Source: a virus. Taken from it: 64,000 bases of DNA. The position numbers and the translations under genes are program-made. The stretch lies in the IMG/VR virus record IMGVR_UViG_3300028883_000036, positions 43,656-107,655 of that record; one strand, 5' to 3'. Under the pieces are notes generated by a model. That model worked only from the letters and a program-made list of their open reading frames with translations, was not told where the DNA came from and did not search any database. Shown here piece by piece: positions 8,926 to 17,700 of the stretch. The stretch's first letter is position 1; each line of letters starts with the position of its first letter.

Positions 8926-9126
8926 CTAATCATTATACATATACAAAGAACAATCATCATTATCTCTTGGATCATATTCTTCCCAATCATTTGCATTTAT
9001 CCATTCTTTAGGAACTCTACTAATAATTGATTCTGTATGATTTTTCCAAAATTTTACTTTTGGATAAGATGTTCTTCTTACAGCAGATCTAACATGACAC
9101 CATTCAATAGCTTCATTTAATTTCAT
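8926..9126 (-). CDS. Small protein with DUF2829/Tad2-like layout
   Basis: A 66-residue protein: MKLNEAIEW at the start, R-x-A-V-R-R-x-S-Y-P near residues 13-22 and NANDWEEYDP near the end. Small phage proteins built as EA-(x)-RR-x-W/S-P ... DDWE belong to the DUF2829 family, some members of which (Tad2) sequester the signalling molecule of Thoeris anti-phage defence. The similarity here is in layout rather than clear identity, so an anti-defence role is a guess. It stands alone among glycosyltransferase genes, with AAGGAAAA upstream of the ATG. Confidence 0.6.
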   Translation of the reverse strand: MKLNEAIEWCHVRSAVRRTSYPKVKFWKNHTESIISRVPKEWINANDWEEYDPRDNDDCSLYMYND

Positions 9127-9136
9127 AAAATTTTCC

Positions 9137-10381
9137 TTATTTATTCATTCCAAATATAGATCTAAACATTTTTCTATAATTTTCAGATTGAATTTTCCAA
9201 GTCCATCCTTCTTCTATAGTTTTTCTTGCATTATTTCCCATTCTAATTAATTCATTTCTATTCTGTTGAAAATATCTTATTTTATCAACATATGCTCCAA
9301 TTTTTCTTGGAACAAGAAATCCATTATAACCATCTATAATAAATTCAGGCATATTACCTATATGATTTGATATAATCGGCCTACCACATGCAGCAGCTTC
9401 TAGAGCAGGATTTGGTGTTCCATCTTCAATTGATGCAACTACAAAACAGTCCATTTGATTATATATTTGAGGCATTTGATCATGAGGTAATCTATCTTTC
9501 CAAGTTCTTAAATTGGTAATACTTTGAACATTAGCAGTTTTAATAGCAGGTATTATAAATTCTTTTTGTCCTTTTACTGGACATTCTTTTCCAACATGAC
9601 CAACTACTAATTTACCATCTTCTTTAATAGGAGTAATGGGTTTAAAAAGTTCTTCATTTACTCCATTTGGTATATAATGAGCTTTTTCAAATCCCATATC
9701 TTGTAGCTCTTTTAATAACATTATACTATTTGCATGGTGATGCCCTGCCATTTTCATTTTTGGAAAAATTACATTTCTTCTTCTATGTGCTGTTATTCCT
9801 GTTATTTTTTTTCTTTTAGGAACTCTTGATAAAAAATTAATATAAGAAAATCCATATGTAAAATAAAGATCATATTTTTTTTGATTAATTTGACTAGTTT
9901 TTACACATCCTTCACCTAATACGCATGTTATATCAATATCAAATTCATCAGATAAATATTTTTTTAAATATTGAGATTTTATCCACCATGCCCATCCTTT
10001 AACATCTGAAATAAATAATATTTTAGGTTTTCTATTAGAGTCAACTTTTATTGATTCTATTTTATTAAGTTCAGCTTTTTGTTGTTTATTAGGTTTAGCT
10101 TTTTGTTGTTTATTACCAACTCCTTTTCCTAATATTTTCTTATCTTTTAATTTTGGATTAACTTTAAATATTTCATCTAGTTTTTTCTTTATAAGATTTT
10201 TTTGATGCATTGCTTTATTAGTTGTTGCTTTTGCCTCTTGATTTTTTATTTTATTTATTTCTCTTTTTAAAGAACTTAATTTCACCTCATTCATTTTATG
10301 GATATTTTTTATATCTTCATCACTATATTTAAAATATTTCTGAACATCTTCTATCAATTGTCTAAGTTCTATATTATTCAT
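9137..10381 (-). CDS. Glycosyltransferase family 4-like with N-terminal charged extension
   Basis: About 414 residues. The last ~295 residues are a GT-B enzyme paralogous to the 349-residue GT4 protein 2.5 kb away (ILFISDVKGWAWWIKSQYLKKYLS at the start of the domain; DGTPNPALEAAACGRPIISN at the donor site). The first ~120 residues are absent from the paralogue: a Lys/Gln/Asn-rich, probably coiled-coil or disordered extension including two copies of NKQQKA. The ATG at 10381 overlaps the upstream stop as ATGA; the GTG six bases earlier is less likely. The extension may tether the enzyme to a partner or substrate (inference). Confidence 0.85.
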   Translation of the reverse strand: MNNIELRQLIEDVQKYFKYSDEDIKNIHKMNEVKLSSLKREINKIKNQEAKATTNKAMHQKNLIKKKLDEIFKVNPKLKDKKILGKGVGNKQQKAKPNKQQKAELNKIESIKVDSNRKPKILFISDVKGWAWWIKSQYLKKYLSDEFDIDITCVLGEGCVKTSQINQKKYDLYFTYGFSYINFLSRVPKRKKITGITAHRRRNVIFPKMKMAGHHHANSIMLLKELQDMGFEKAHYIPNGVNEELFKPITPIKEDGKLVVGHVGKECPVKGQKEFIIPAIKTANVQSITNLRTWKDRLPHDQMPQIYNQMDCFVVASIEDGTPNPALEAAACGRPIISNHIGNMPEFIIDGYNGFLVPRKIGAYVDKIRYFQQNRNELIRMGNNARKTIEEGWTWKIQSENYRKMFRSIFGMNK

Positions 10382-11247
10382 AAGCACTCTCTTATAATAT
10401 TAATTGCATAATCTATTGTAAATTCAGGCCATTCTTTTTCTATTTTATCAAATATTTCTTCTATAACAACATTTTTAACTTTTGACATAGTTGATACAAA
10501 ATAATCTAATTCTTTTATATCTTTAATTAATAATCCATTAAACATAGAATGAAAATATTTATGTTCTATAGGAAGTAAAGGTAAACATCCCATATTCATA
10601 GCATATAAATATTCTGGATTCAAGTAACCAATTTTATATGCTTTGTCTGTATCAAAAGCAACAGTAGTATTACCTTTATCATATATAGGATATCTATTAT
10701 TTAAAAAAATAAGATTATCTTTTCTATATTCTTCTTTCTTAAAATCAGATATAAACATTGTATCATATGCCACTTTTTTATCATGAAATACTCTTGAATA
10801 ATTTTGTATCCATTTTTCAAATCCTTTGATTTGATATTCTAATTTATAATAGGAGTATACTAAATCAAATTTTCTATGTTCATGATCAACTATAATTTTA
10901 GTATCATCTATCCATTCAGGAAGATATTTAAATCCAAATCTTTCTGAATTAATAGCAGGTTCAAATAAAAAAGTATTAAATTTACTACACCAATTTACTT
11001 CTTTTTCTGTCAATGAAAATGATCTATCAAATATAACAATAGGTATATCTGATTTTATATAAGTCTGTAATAAGGATGCTTGCTTTAACCAAGCACCCTC
11101 ATGTTCAGATATTTTAGAAACCCAATCAATAAATAAACCATCAATATCTATTGGATTTTTTGGATCAAAATCATCAATTAAAATAAAAGGTAAACCTAAC
11201 TTTTGTTTAAATTTTGTAGTTAATTTATTTGATAAAATTCCTATCAT
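10378..11247 (-). CDS. Putative GT-B-like protein of unknown function
   Basis: A 289-residue protein not confidently assigned. Its C-terminal third (TVAFDTDKAYKIGYLNPEYLYAM, then GCLPLLPIEHKYF) resembles the donor-half tail of GT-B glycosyltransferases that select among processive states, but there is no clean E-x7-E motif. AGAGGA precedes the start; the TGA overlaps the next glycosyltransferase by 4 bases. It could be a fucosyltransferase-like or glycan-sensing protein; the evidence is only context and layout. Confidence 0.5.
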   Translation of the reverse strand: MIGILSNKLTTKFKQKLGLPFILIDDFDPKNPIDIDGLFIDWVSKISEHEGAWLKQASLLQTYIKSDIPIVIFDRSFSLTEKEVNWCSKFNTFLFEPAINSERFGFKYLPEWIDDTKIIVDHEHRKFDLVYSYYKLEYQIKGFEKWIQNYSRVFHDKKVAYDTMFISDFKKEEYRKDNLIFLNNRYPIYDKGNTTVAFDTDKAYKIGYLNPEYLYAMNMGCLPLLPIEHKYFHSMFNGLLIKDIKELDYFVSTMSKVKNVVIEEIFDKIEKEWPEFTIDYAINIIRECL

Positions 11248-11249
11248 AA

Positions 11250-11639
11250 CTAATCCTCTTTTGGTGGAATTATACTTTTCTTTGCTCCTGTTTTTTTAGA
11301 TTTTACTTTTTTCAGCATTTCTTCATGATCATCTTTGCTAATTACAGTTCCTTCTAACATTGCTGTTTTAAGAATTACTGCTTTAACTGGATCACTTAAT
11401 GCATGACACCCACCATCAAATGATACCTCATCAATTTTAAGTCCTTTAAATCCTTTAACTTTATTTTTTGCAAATTTAACCAAAGTATTTATAGCTTCTT
11501 CACTAGTATAAGCAATAATACCAGCAGTATATGCTTGATCTTTACTGCTTCCTTTTACATCCATTTCATATCTGATCTTATAAAGACCAATTCCCTTTTC
11601 TGTTTTAAAATTATCATTTCTTTCTACATTTTCAATCAT
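11250..11639 (-). CDS. Hypothetical protein
   Basis: A 129-residue soluble protein with an alpha/beta start (IGLYKIRYEMDVKGSSKDQAYTAG) and a Lys-rich C-terminal tail (KVKSKKTGAKKS). I do not recognise it. GGAG lies 8-9 bases before the ATG. It marks the change from glycan genes to nucleotide and recombination genes and could belong functionally to either. Confidence 0.6.
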   Translation of the reverse strand: MIENVERNDNFKTEKGIGLYKIRYEMDVKGSSKDQAYTAGIIAYTSEEAINTLVKFAKNKVKGFKGLKIDEVSFDGGCHALSDPVKAVILKTAMLEGTVISKDDHEEMLKKVKSKKTGAKKSIIPPKED

Positions 11640-11641
11640 TT

Positions 11642-11866
11642 TTATTCTCCTTTATCTTCTTCCATATAATCATATATGGGAATATATTCAACACTTCCAT
11701 AAGATTTACTAATTATCTCATAGTAAGTTATTGGTTGTCCTATTTCTTTATTTTGCTTCTGACCAATTAGATTTTTTCCATAAAGAAAATAATCACCTAT
11801 TTCTAAATTATTCATATCAATTTCTTTATCAATTTCTTTTAATCTAATAAATATTGTTTTTCTCAT
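11642..11866 (-). CDS. Hypothetical small protein
   Basis: A 74-residue protein starting MRKTIFIRLKEIDK. The open frame extends to 11917, but the ATG at 11866 follows AGGAG by 6-7 bases and lies one base after the TGA of the dUTPase fusion gene, so I take it as the real start. The protein has a beta-rich look (IGDYFLYGKNLIG, ITYYEIISKSYGS) and an acidic end. The family is not recognised. Confidence 0.65.
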   Translation of the reverse strand: MRKTIFIRLKEIDKEIDMNNLEIGDYFLYGKNLIGQKQNKEIGQPITYYEIISKSYGSVEYIPIYDYMEEDKGE

Positions 11867-11867
11867 A

Positions 11868-12920
11868 TCAAACTCCTGTGCTACCAAATCCACATTCAGA
11901 TCTATTTGTATTTTCATTAAAACTATCTACTTCTATTATTTTTACATGAACTACTTGTCTAGGAATAGCTTGTAACATTCTAACTGGTAATTCTGGTTCT
12001 GGTTTTGATTTATCTATTTTTATCATTGGAGCTAATATTTCACCAGAATATCCTCTATCTATAATACCAATACTATTAGATAACATATATCCATATTTTG
12101 ATATAGAACTTCTAGGAACAATATCAACATACCATCCATATGCAGGTTTTATTTTTATTCCTGTTCCGAACCAATGAATATCACCATCTTCTTTTATTTT
12201 TCTATTAAAAGTTAAATCATATCCACAATCGGATGCTCTTTTTTTGAATGGAATAACAGCATTTTTATGAGTTTTTACTACTCTAAATTCTATAAATTTT
12301 TTATTATTTCCTATACCTTTTAATCCAGGCAAATAAGATGCCCAATCCAAATATCTATAAAATTTTCTATCCAAATAAATAGAAGCATTATCATATAATA
12401 ATGACAAGAAATCTAAAGCATTAATACCATAAAATAGTAACTTATCATTTATTTTATGTGATTCAATATTTATTTTACTTTGAATACCATATAATAATTT
12501 ATCAGATTTATTTGTAATTCCACATTCGGGACTATCTCTACCATCTGTGGTTCTAATATAACCATCTCCATCCATAACCCCTCTAATAAAATGTATTATA
12601 AAATCATCTTCAATTTCTGGAAAATCAACTATTTCTGATTTTTTACCACAATTTATTTTTAAATGTCTACATACATCCTTAATCATTTCTTTTGATGAAA
12701 GAGATATTCCTACTAAATTATTATCTTTTTTATTAATTGGTAATGAATCACAAATAATATTTCTTATTTTCTCAATTAATGATATATCTTTTTTATTAAT
12801 ATAAATTTGGATAATAGATTCACATATACTTCCATCTGCTGCTATAAATCCTAATATATATGCTTTTTCTTCTGAATCTATATTTTTGAAAAAATTTCTA
12901 TTAGTTATCATTTTTTTCAA
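11868..12920 (-). CDS. LAGLIDADG homing endonuclease fused to dUTPase
   Basis: 350 residues in two parts. Residues 1-208 are a LAGLIDADG endonuclease: motif 1 YILGFIAADGS (21-31), motif 2 FIRGVMDGDGYI (111-122), and the typical LLYDNASIYLDRKF segment (174-187). Residues 209-350 are a complete trimeric-type dUTPase: motif 1 ASDCGYDL (229-236), motif 2 PRSSI (269-273), motif 3 GIIDRGYSGEI (285-295) and motif 5 NRSECGFGSTG (339-349). The dUTPase hydrolyses dUTP to dUMP and keeps uracil out of DNA. No intein splice-junction residues flank the endonuclease, and there is no ATG at the domain border, so the dUTPase appears to be made only as a fusion. The start is TTG at 12920 (4-base overlap with uvsX) or ATG at 12911. 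Confidence 0.9.
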   Translation of the reverse strand: MKKMITNRNFFKNIDSEEKAYILGFIAADGSICESIIQIYINKKDISLIEKIRNIICDSLPINKKDNNLVGISLSSKEMIKDVCRHLKINCGKKSEIVDFPEIEDDFIIHFIRGVMDGDGYIRTTDGRDSPECGITNKSDKLLYGIQSKINIESHKINDKLLFYGINALDFLSLLYDNASIYLDRKFYRYLDWASYLPGLKGIGNNKKFIEFRVVKTHKNAVIPFKKRASDCGYDLTFNRKIKEDGDIHWFGTGIKIKPAYGWYVDIVPRSSISKYGYMLSNSIGIIDRGYSGEILAPMIKIDKSKPEPELPVRMLQAIPRQVVHVKIIEVDSFNENTNRSECGFGSTGV

Positions 12921-14023
12921 TTCTTTCCCTTTATTTTCTTTGGTTCTTCAACTTCAACTTCAGATTCAATCATTTGTTCTGCTCTTTCAACTTCTTCATT
13001 ATGTGAAGAATATCCTGTATCTTCTAACCATTTATCAAGCATATCCAAAAAATCATCACCAAGTTCTTCAATAGCTTTTATTGCATTAATTCTACCTTGA
13101 CCTAACCTTTCATCTCCCATTTTATACCATGCTCCATTCTGTTGAACAATATTAGCTTCAATAGCCAAATCAAGTAATCCTGCATATGATTGAACACCAT
13201 CATTAAAATCAATTTGAACAGTAGCATTTTGAAAAGGTGGATACCCCCTATTTTTTACTGTACTCGCTATAATTTCATTCCCAACTATAGCACCCCTTTC
13301 TTTTCCTTTTTTATTAGGAAATTCATATAATGCTCTTTTAACCAAAGTAACAAGAATACTTGGTAGAAGTTTCATTGCCTTACCACCACCAATTTTATCT
13401 GGATTATATTGATCATTTGGATTTCCATAATAGTGACCAGTACAAATACCAACACAATTTTGATTAATACATATATTCAAATATAATTTCAACATTGCTT
13501 TAATATCTTTTTGAAGCAATCCTTGATCTTGTTTTACATTACCATCTAATGCATCATTATATGCTTTTAATCTATTAAGACCACCAACAGAATCAAGACC
13601 AATTATCAATCCTTCTTCTCCTGTTTCCTTTATTTGAGCTAGTATTGGCATTACTTCATCAATCCAAGGAGTATAGATATAAAATATATTATTTACATCA
13701 AGACCCCATCTTGCACAAAAATCAGCATCACAACCACCTTCAGTATCTATAATAATAGGTTTATATCCTTGCTTCTGAGCATTAACCATACATAATACCA
13801 TAAATGATGATTTAAAAGTATGTTCTGGTCCAATAATTCCCATTAAATTTCTAGATTTAATTCCACCCCTTAAATTACCACTTAAAATACGATTCAAATC
13901 ATAACAAGGAGTCATTACTGAAAATCTATCTGCTGCTATGGTTGACTCTGACATTATAGAAGCATGAACACCCTTTACTTTTTTATCAATACTTTTTTTC
14001 AAATTATTAAAGAAATCATCCAT
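12917..14023 (-). CDS. uvsX: UvsX/RecA-like recombinase
   Basis: A 368-residue RecA-fold strand-exchange ATPase. Walker A is GPEHTFKSS, with the Phe-Lys-Ser form of T4 UvsX rather than the GKT of bacterial RecA; Walker B is LIIGLDSVGG; a CTGHYYGNP segment and a GGGKAMKLLPS loop correspond to DNA-contact regions. The acidic C-terminal tail (SEVEVEEPKK) is typical. It drives recombination-dependent replication together with UvsY and UvsW, encoded elsewhere in the window. I chose the ATG at 14023, after AAGGAG; the TTG before it is less likely. The stop overlaps the dUTPase fusion gene. Confidence 0.92.
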   Translation of the reverse strand: MDDFFNNLKKSIDKKVKGVHASIMSESTIAADRFSVMTPCYDLNRILSGNLRGGIKSRNLMGIIGPEHTFKSSFMVLCMVNAQKQGYKPIIIDTEGGCDADFCARWGLDVNNIFYIYTPWIDEVMPILAQIKETGEEGLIIGLDSVGGLNRLKAYNDALDGNVKQDQGLLQKDIKAMLKLYLNICINQNCVGICTGHYYGNPNDQYNPDKIGGGKAMKLLPSILVTLVKRALYEFPNKKGKERGAIVGNEIIASTVKNRGYPPFQNATVQIDFNDGVQSYAGLLDLAIEANIVQQNGAWYKMGDERLGQGRINAIKAIEELGDDFLDMLDKWLEDTGYSSHNEEVERAEQMIESEVEVEEPKKIKGKN

Positions 14024-14177
14024 CAATTATCTCCTTTATTAATTCCCATTTTGCTTCGCATCCATCAAGTATACATTTTATGGGCTTAATATCATTCCCA
14101 ACTTTTATTTCACATTGTATATTATTATTACAATTTTTTTCTTTACAAATAAATATTTTATAATCTTGATTATTCAT
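14016..14177 (-). CDS. Small cysteine-rich protein
   Basis: A 53-residue reading frame found by hand: MNNQDYKIFICKEKNC... ending ...KEIIDG. It has five Cys (C11, C16, C22, C35, C40), arranged like a small zinc-binding knuckle. AAGGAAATAA precedes the ATG, the start overlaps the end of the upstream gene, and the TGA overlaps the uvsX start, so it fills the gap exactly as a coupled gene would. The function is unknown; a nucleic-acid-binding accessory is possible. Confidence 0.65.
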   Translation of the reverse strand: MNNQDYKIFICKEKNCNNNIQCEIKVGNDIKPIKCILDGCEAKWELIKEIIDG

Positions 14178-14388
14178 TTATTTCCTTCACTGAAATAAAA
14201 TTTGAAAATGCTACCTTTACAAAAATATAATCTTTATAATCATAAAATATAAGGATATTGCCATCTATTTTACAATAACGAGATTCAATTACTTCTTCAA
14301 TTACTTCTTCCCATTGTTTTTCTTTTTCTTTATCATATTTAACTTCATAATATTTAACTTTAAATTTTTTCATAATCATCTTTGTCAT
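14170..14388 (-). CDS. Hypothetical small protein
   Basis: A 72-residue protein starting MTKMIMKKFKVKYYEVKY. The frame is open to 14427, but the ATG at 14388 has a strong AAGGAG seven bases upstream. It is basic at the N-terminus with a Glu-rich middle (KEKEKQWEEVIEEVIES) and a beta-like C-terminus. The family is not recognised. It overlaps the small Cys-rich gene downstream by 8 bases. Confidence 0.65.
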   Translation of the reverse strand: MTKMIMKKFKVKYYEVKYDKEKEKQWEEVIEEVIESRYCKIDGNILIFYDYKDYIFVKVAFSNFISVKEINE

Positions 14389-14408
14389 GATACATCTCCT
14401 TAATATAT

Positions 14409-14759
14409 TTATAATATTTTTACCCACTTATTATCTTTCTTACCTTCTATTTTAAGATTATTAGATTTTATTTGTTCTTCTACCATTTCATCAATAGATT
14501 TTCCATTCATTACCTGATAGACCATCATAGAATGCCATAATTTAAATTTAGGATGTTTAATCAAACCATCAAATGCTTCCTTGATATTTGCTTTTCTTTC
14601 ACGATTTGATTGACCAGTAGCCATAGCACCCGATTCTTTATGATGTATTCTTACACAATTTTGATGTTTATTTCTATATTGCCCACCTGCTCCTTTACCA
14701 GAAAAATATTCAATATTTAAATTTTTTTTAGTTACTGAAAATAATAATTCTTTTTTCAT
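14409..14759 (-). CDS. Release-factor-like GGQ (RF-1 domain) protein
   Basis: A 116-residue protein with the class I release-factor catalytic loop: SGKGAGGQYRNKHQNCVRI, where GGQ is the peptidyl-tRNA hydrolysis motif, then ESGAMATGQSNRERKANIKEA, matching the RF-1 domain. It has only this domain, like ArfB/PrfH-type proteins, and lacks codon-recognition domains 2 and 4. Known members rescue stalled ribosomes or hydrolyse peptidyl-tRNA; similar short proteins occur in T4-like phages. It may recycle ribosomes stalled on damaged mRNA during infection (inference). GGAG is about 11 bases before the start. Confidence 0.88.
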   Translation of the reverse strand: MKKELLFSVTKKNLNIEYFSGKGAGGQYRNKHQNCVRIHHKESGAMATGQSNRERKANIKEAFDGLIKHPKFKLWHSMMVYQVMNGKSIDEMVEEQIKSNNLKIEGKKDNKWVKIL

Positions 14760-14793
14760 TTTTTATTTTTCTCCATATGATAAATTCCAATTA

Positions 14794-17700
14794 TCATATA
14801 ATTACCCTTGAATATCCATCTTCTTTTATTACTTTATATTGATTATCAATTAATTCAGCATCAATTTCTTGTCTATGAGATATAATAAAAACTTTTTTAT
14901 TAGATTCATTTTGTTTCGTTTTTATAATCTTCATAATTTGATCCATACCAATACCATCAATAGAGCTATCTAATAATTCATCTAAAATTAAAATATCTGG
15001 AAAAAGACCACTTTGAACTTGTGCAATATCTAATAATGAAAGTTGTAAAGCAATATCAATACCCCTTCTTTCTCCCCCACTTAATGAATCATATGTTGCA
15101 TTTCTTATTCCTGGTCCTTTAATCTCAACATCTAACCATTTATCTATATTAACATAAAATCCATAATTTACTTCTGATAAATAATAATTTGTTTGTTTAT
15201 TTAAAAAAGGCATTATTTGTTTTATAGTAAATTGTTTTATATTTTCATCTTTGAGGATATACTTGATAGAATTCAAATAGTCAACAATATTATTAAGTTT
15301 AATTTTATTATCTTTTAATTCTTTTACATTTTCTTTTATTTTAAATATTTTTTCATTTTGTTCTTTAATCATTTCTTTCAATGATTTCACATGTCTTTTA
15401 ACTTCTTCTACTTGTGATTTCTTTATATCAAGTTCTTTTTCTTTAGCTTTTATTATAGAATGTTCTCTATTTAAATCAGTTAATCTATTATCCAATGCTT
15501 TTATTTTATTATTATGTTCTATTTGATTTTTTTTAAATATTTCTACAGCATCCATTCGATTTTGAGCTATTAAACTTTTTGATTCAATTAGCTCATCTTT
15601 ATTTTTTTCAGAATCAACATCTTTGATTTTACTTCTTAAATCATTCAATGTATCTTTAGTTTTATGAAGCACTTTAATTTTATTTTCATAAGTTTCTGTT
15701 TCTTTTTGATATTTTGTTGAATTTTTATCATAATCATCATATTCTTTTTGAACAACAATAATTCTTTTTTTAATAGATGTTATATCTTTCTTATGATGTT
15801 TTATTGGATCTTTAACATCCTGCCCACATGTAGGACATTTACCTTCAGCTAACAAAGCAAGTCCTTCTTCATTTTTTTTCAAATCAGCTTTAAGATTTGC
15901 TAATTCCTTATATAATTTTAATTTTGATAAATTAACATCATTCAATGATTTCTTATAACTTTCCAATTTTTTTCCAGCAATATCAATATCATTAATAATA
16001 TTATCAATATCTCCTGTTTTTTCTATAATATTATCAATACTTTTTTGAATTTTTTTATTTATTTTTCTTTGTTCTTCTAAATCATCTATGGCTTTTATTT
16101 CTTTTTCTATTTGTTTACATCGTGTATCTTCACTTGCTAAATATTTTTCATGTTTAATTTGAACAATAGAAAAATCCTTTTCCCTTTGTCTGATTTCATT
16201 ATTAGTGTTTACAATCTTTATATCCAAATCAGGATTATCTTCTTTGAGTTTATCTATTTTTTCTTGAATCTCATCTACCCCTTCTATGGATTCTTTTTTA
16301 CTTTTTATTTCAGTATGAAATTTATTTTTTAATACTTTAGATGATTCTATATTATCATTTCCTGAATTTATATCAGTATCAATTTTATATTTCTTATTTT
16401 CTATTTCCCTAAGTTTTTCATTACATAATTTATTCATATCAGAATAAATAATAAGTCCAAACATTCTTTCAAGAAATGCTCTCTTTTCAGGTTTTTTCAT
16501 ATTCATTATATTAGCTGAACTATTAACATTAGAATGAATTAAACTCATAAACATTTTTACATCCATTCCAAATATATTTTCAAACATAGACTGATAATCT
16601 GTTTTATGAGCATCTTGATCTAATAAATCACCATTTTTATATATTTCAAGTGAATTGGGTTTAAGTTTTCTATTGATTTCATATATATCATCATTTATTT
16701 TAAATCTAAATACTACCTGACAATTCTTTTTATTTTTCCAATTTACTATTTGATTTTGTTTTATATCTCTTGCAGTTTTACCAAATAAAGCAAATGGTAT
16801 AGTCTCAAGAAAAGAACTTTTACCTGCTCCATTGGATTTTCCTTTATCTTTATCAATTCCAGTTACAAAATTAACACCATTATGTAATGGTATTTCTTGC
16901 CATTTACTACCAAATGATAAAAAGTTTTGAAACCCAATATCAATACATTCAATTTTAGTTCCTTCAGCAATTTTTATATTAGATTTAGAATCTCCTGCTT
17001 CTTTCATTAATTTTTTAAATATATTTTTTAATAATTTAATATCAGTATTAGTTGAAAATGTTTGAGTTTCAATATATTGATCTACAATCTTTTCTTTACT
17101 ATCCATTTCAACACATTCATCTTCAGTAACTTCTTCTTCTGATTTTAAATTAGTAAAATTGACTGAATATAAAAATGGTTTACATTTTAAAATATTATCA
17201 ACAATTTCTTGATTAGCATTAGTTCCGAAATCTTTAGTAAATATTATTTTAACAATATTATCTTTTATTTCATTTTCATTTAATGGTTCAGAATTTGTAT
17301 ATATTTTTACAAATTTAGGAGCATCTTTATATTCTATAAATGTAAGTTTACCATCTTCAAATATATGATATCCTCTTACTCCACCAGCATCATGAAAAGT
17401 TTGCCCATAAGGAGCACCCAAATAAGTTATATTATATTTACTTGATGGAGTATGAAAATGCCCACTTAAAACTTTATCAAAATCCTTAAATGTTACTTTA
17501 TCTAACCCATCTTTGCATTTATATGAATCATTCATATGAAATCCATTAATAGCAAAATGACCAAAACAATATTTACTATTTTGAGTACTTGAAGGTATTT
17601 CCCCCCAAGGAACTAATAATATATCATCCAATTTAGTTATTTCATCAATAATTGATATATTATTATATTCTTTAAATAATTCTAATGTATTAGGTTGAAT

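Noticed and set aside
11868-12920. Intein in dUTPase
   Set aside because: The LAGLIDADG part is at the extreme N-terminus, lacks N-terminal Cys/Ser and C-terminal His-Asn splice residues, and no dUTPase sequence precedes it.
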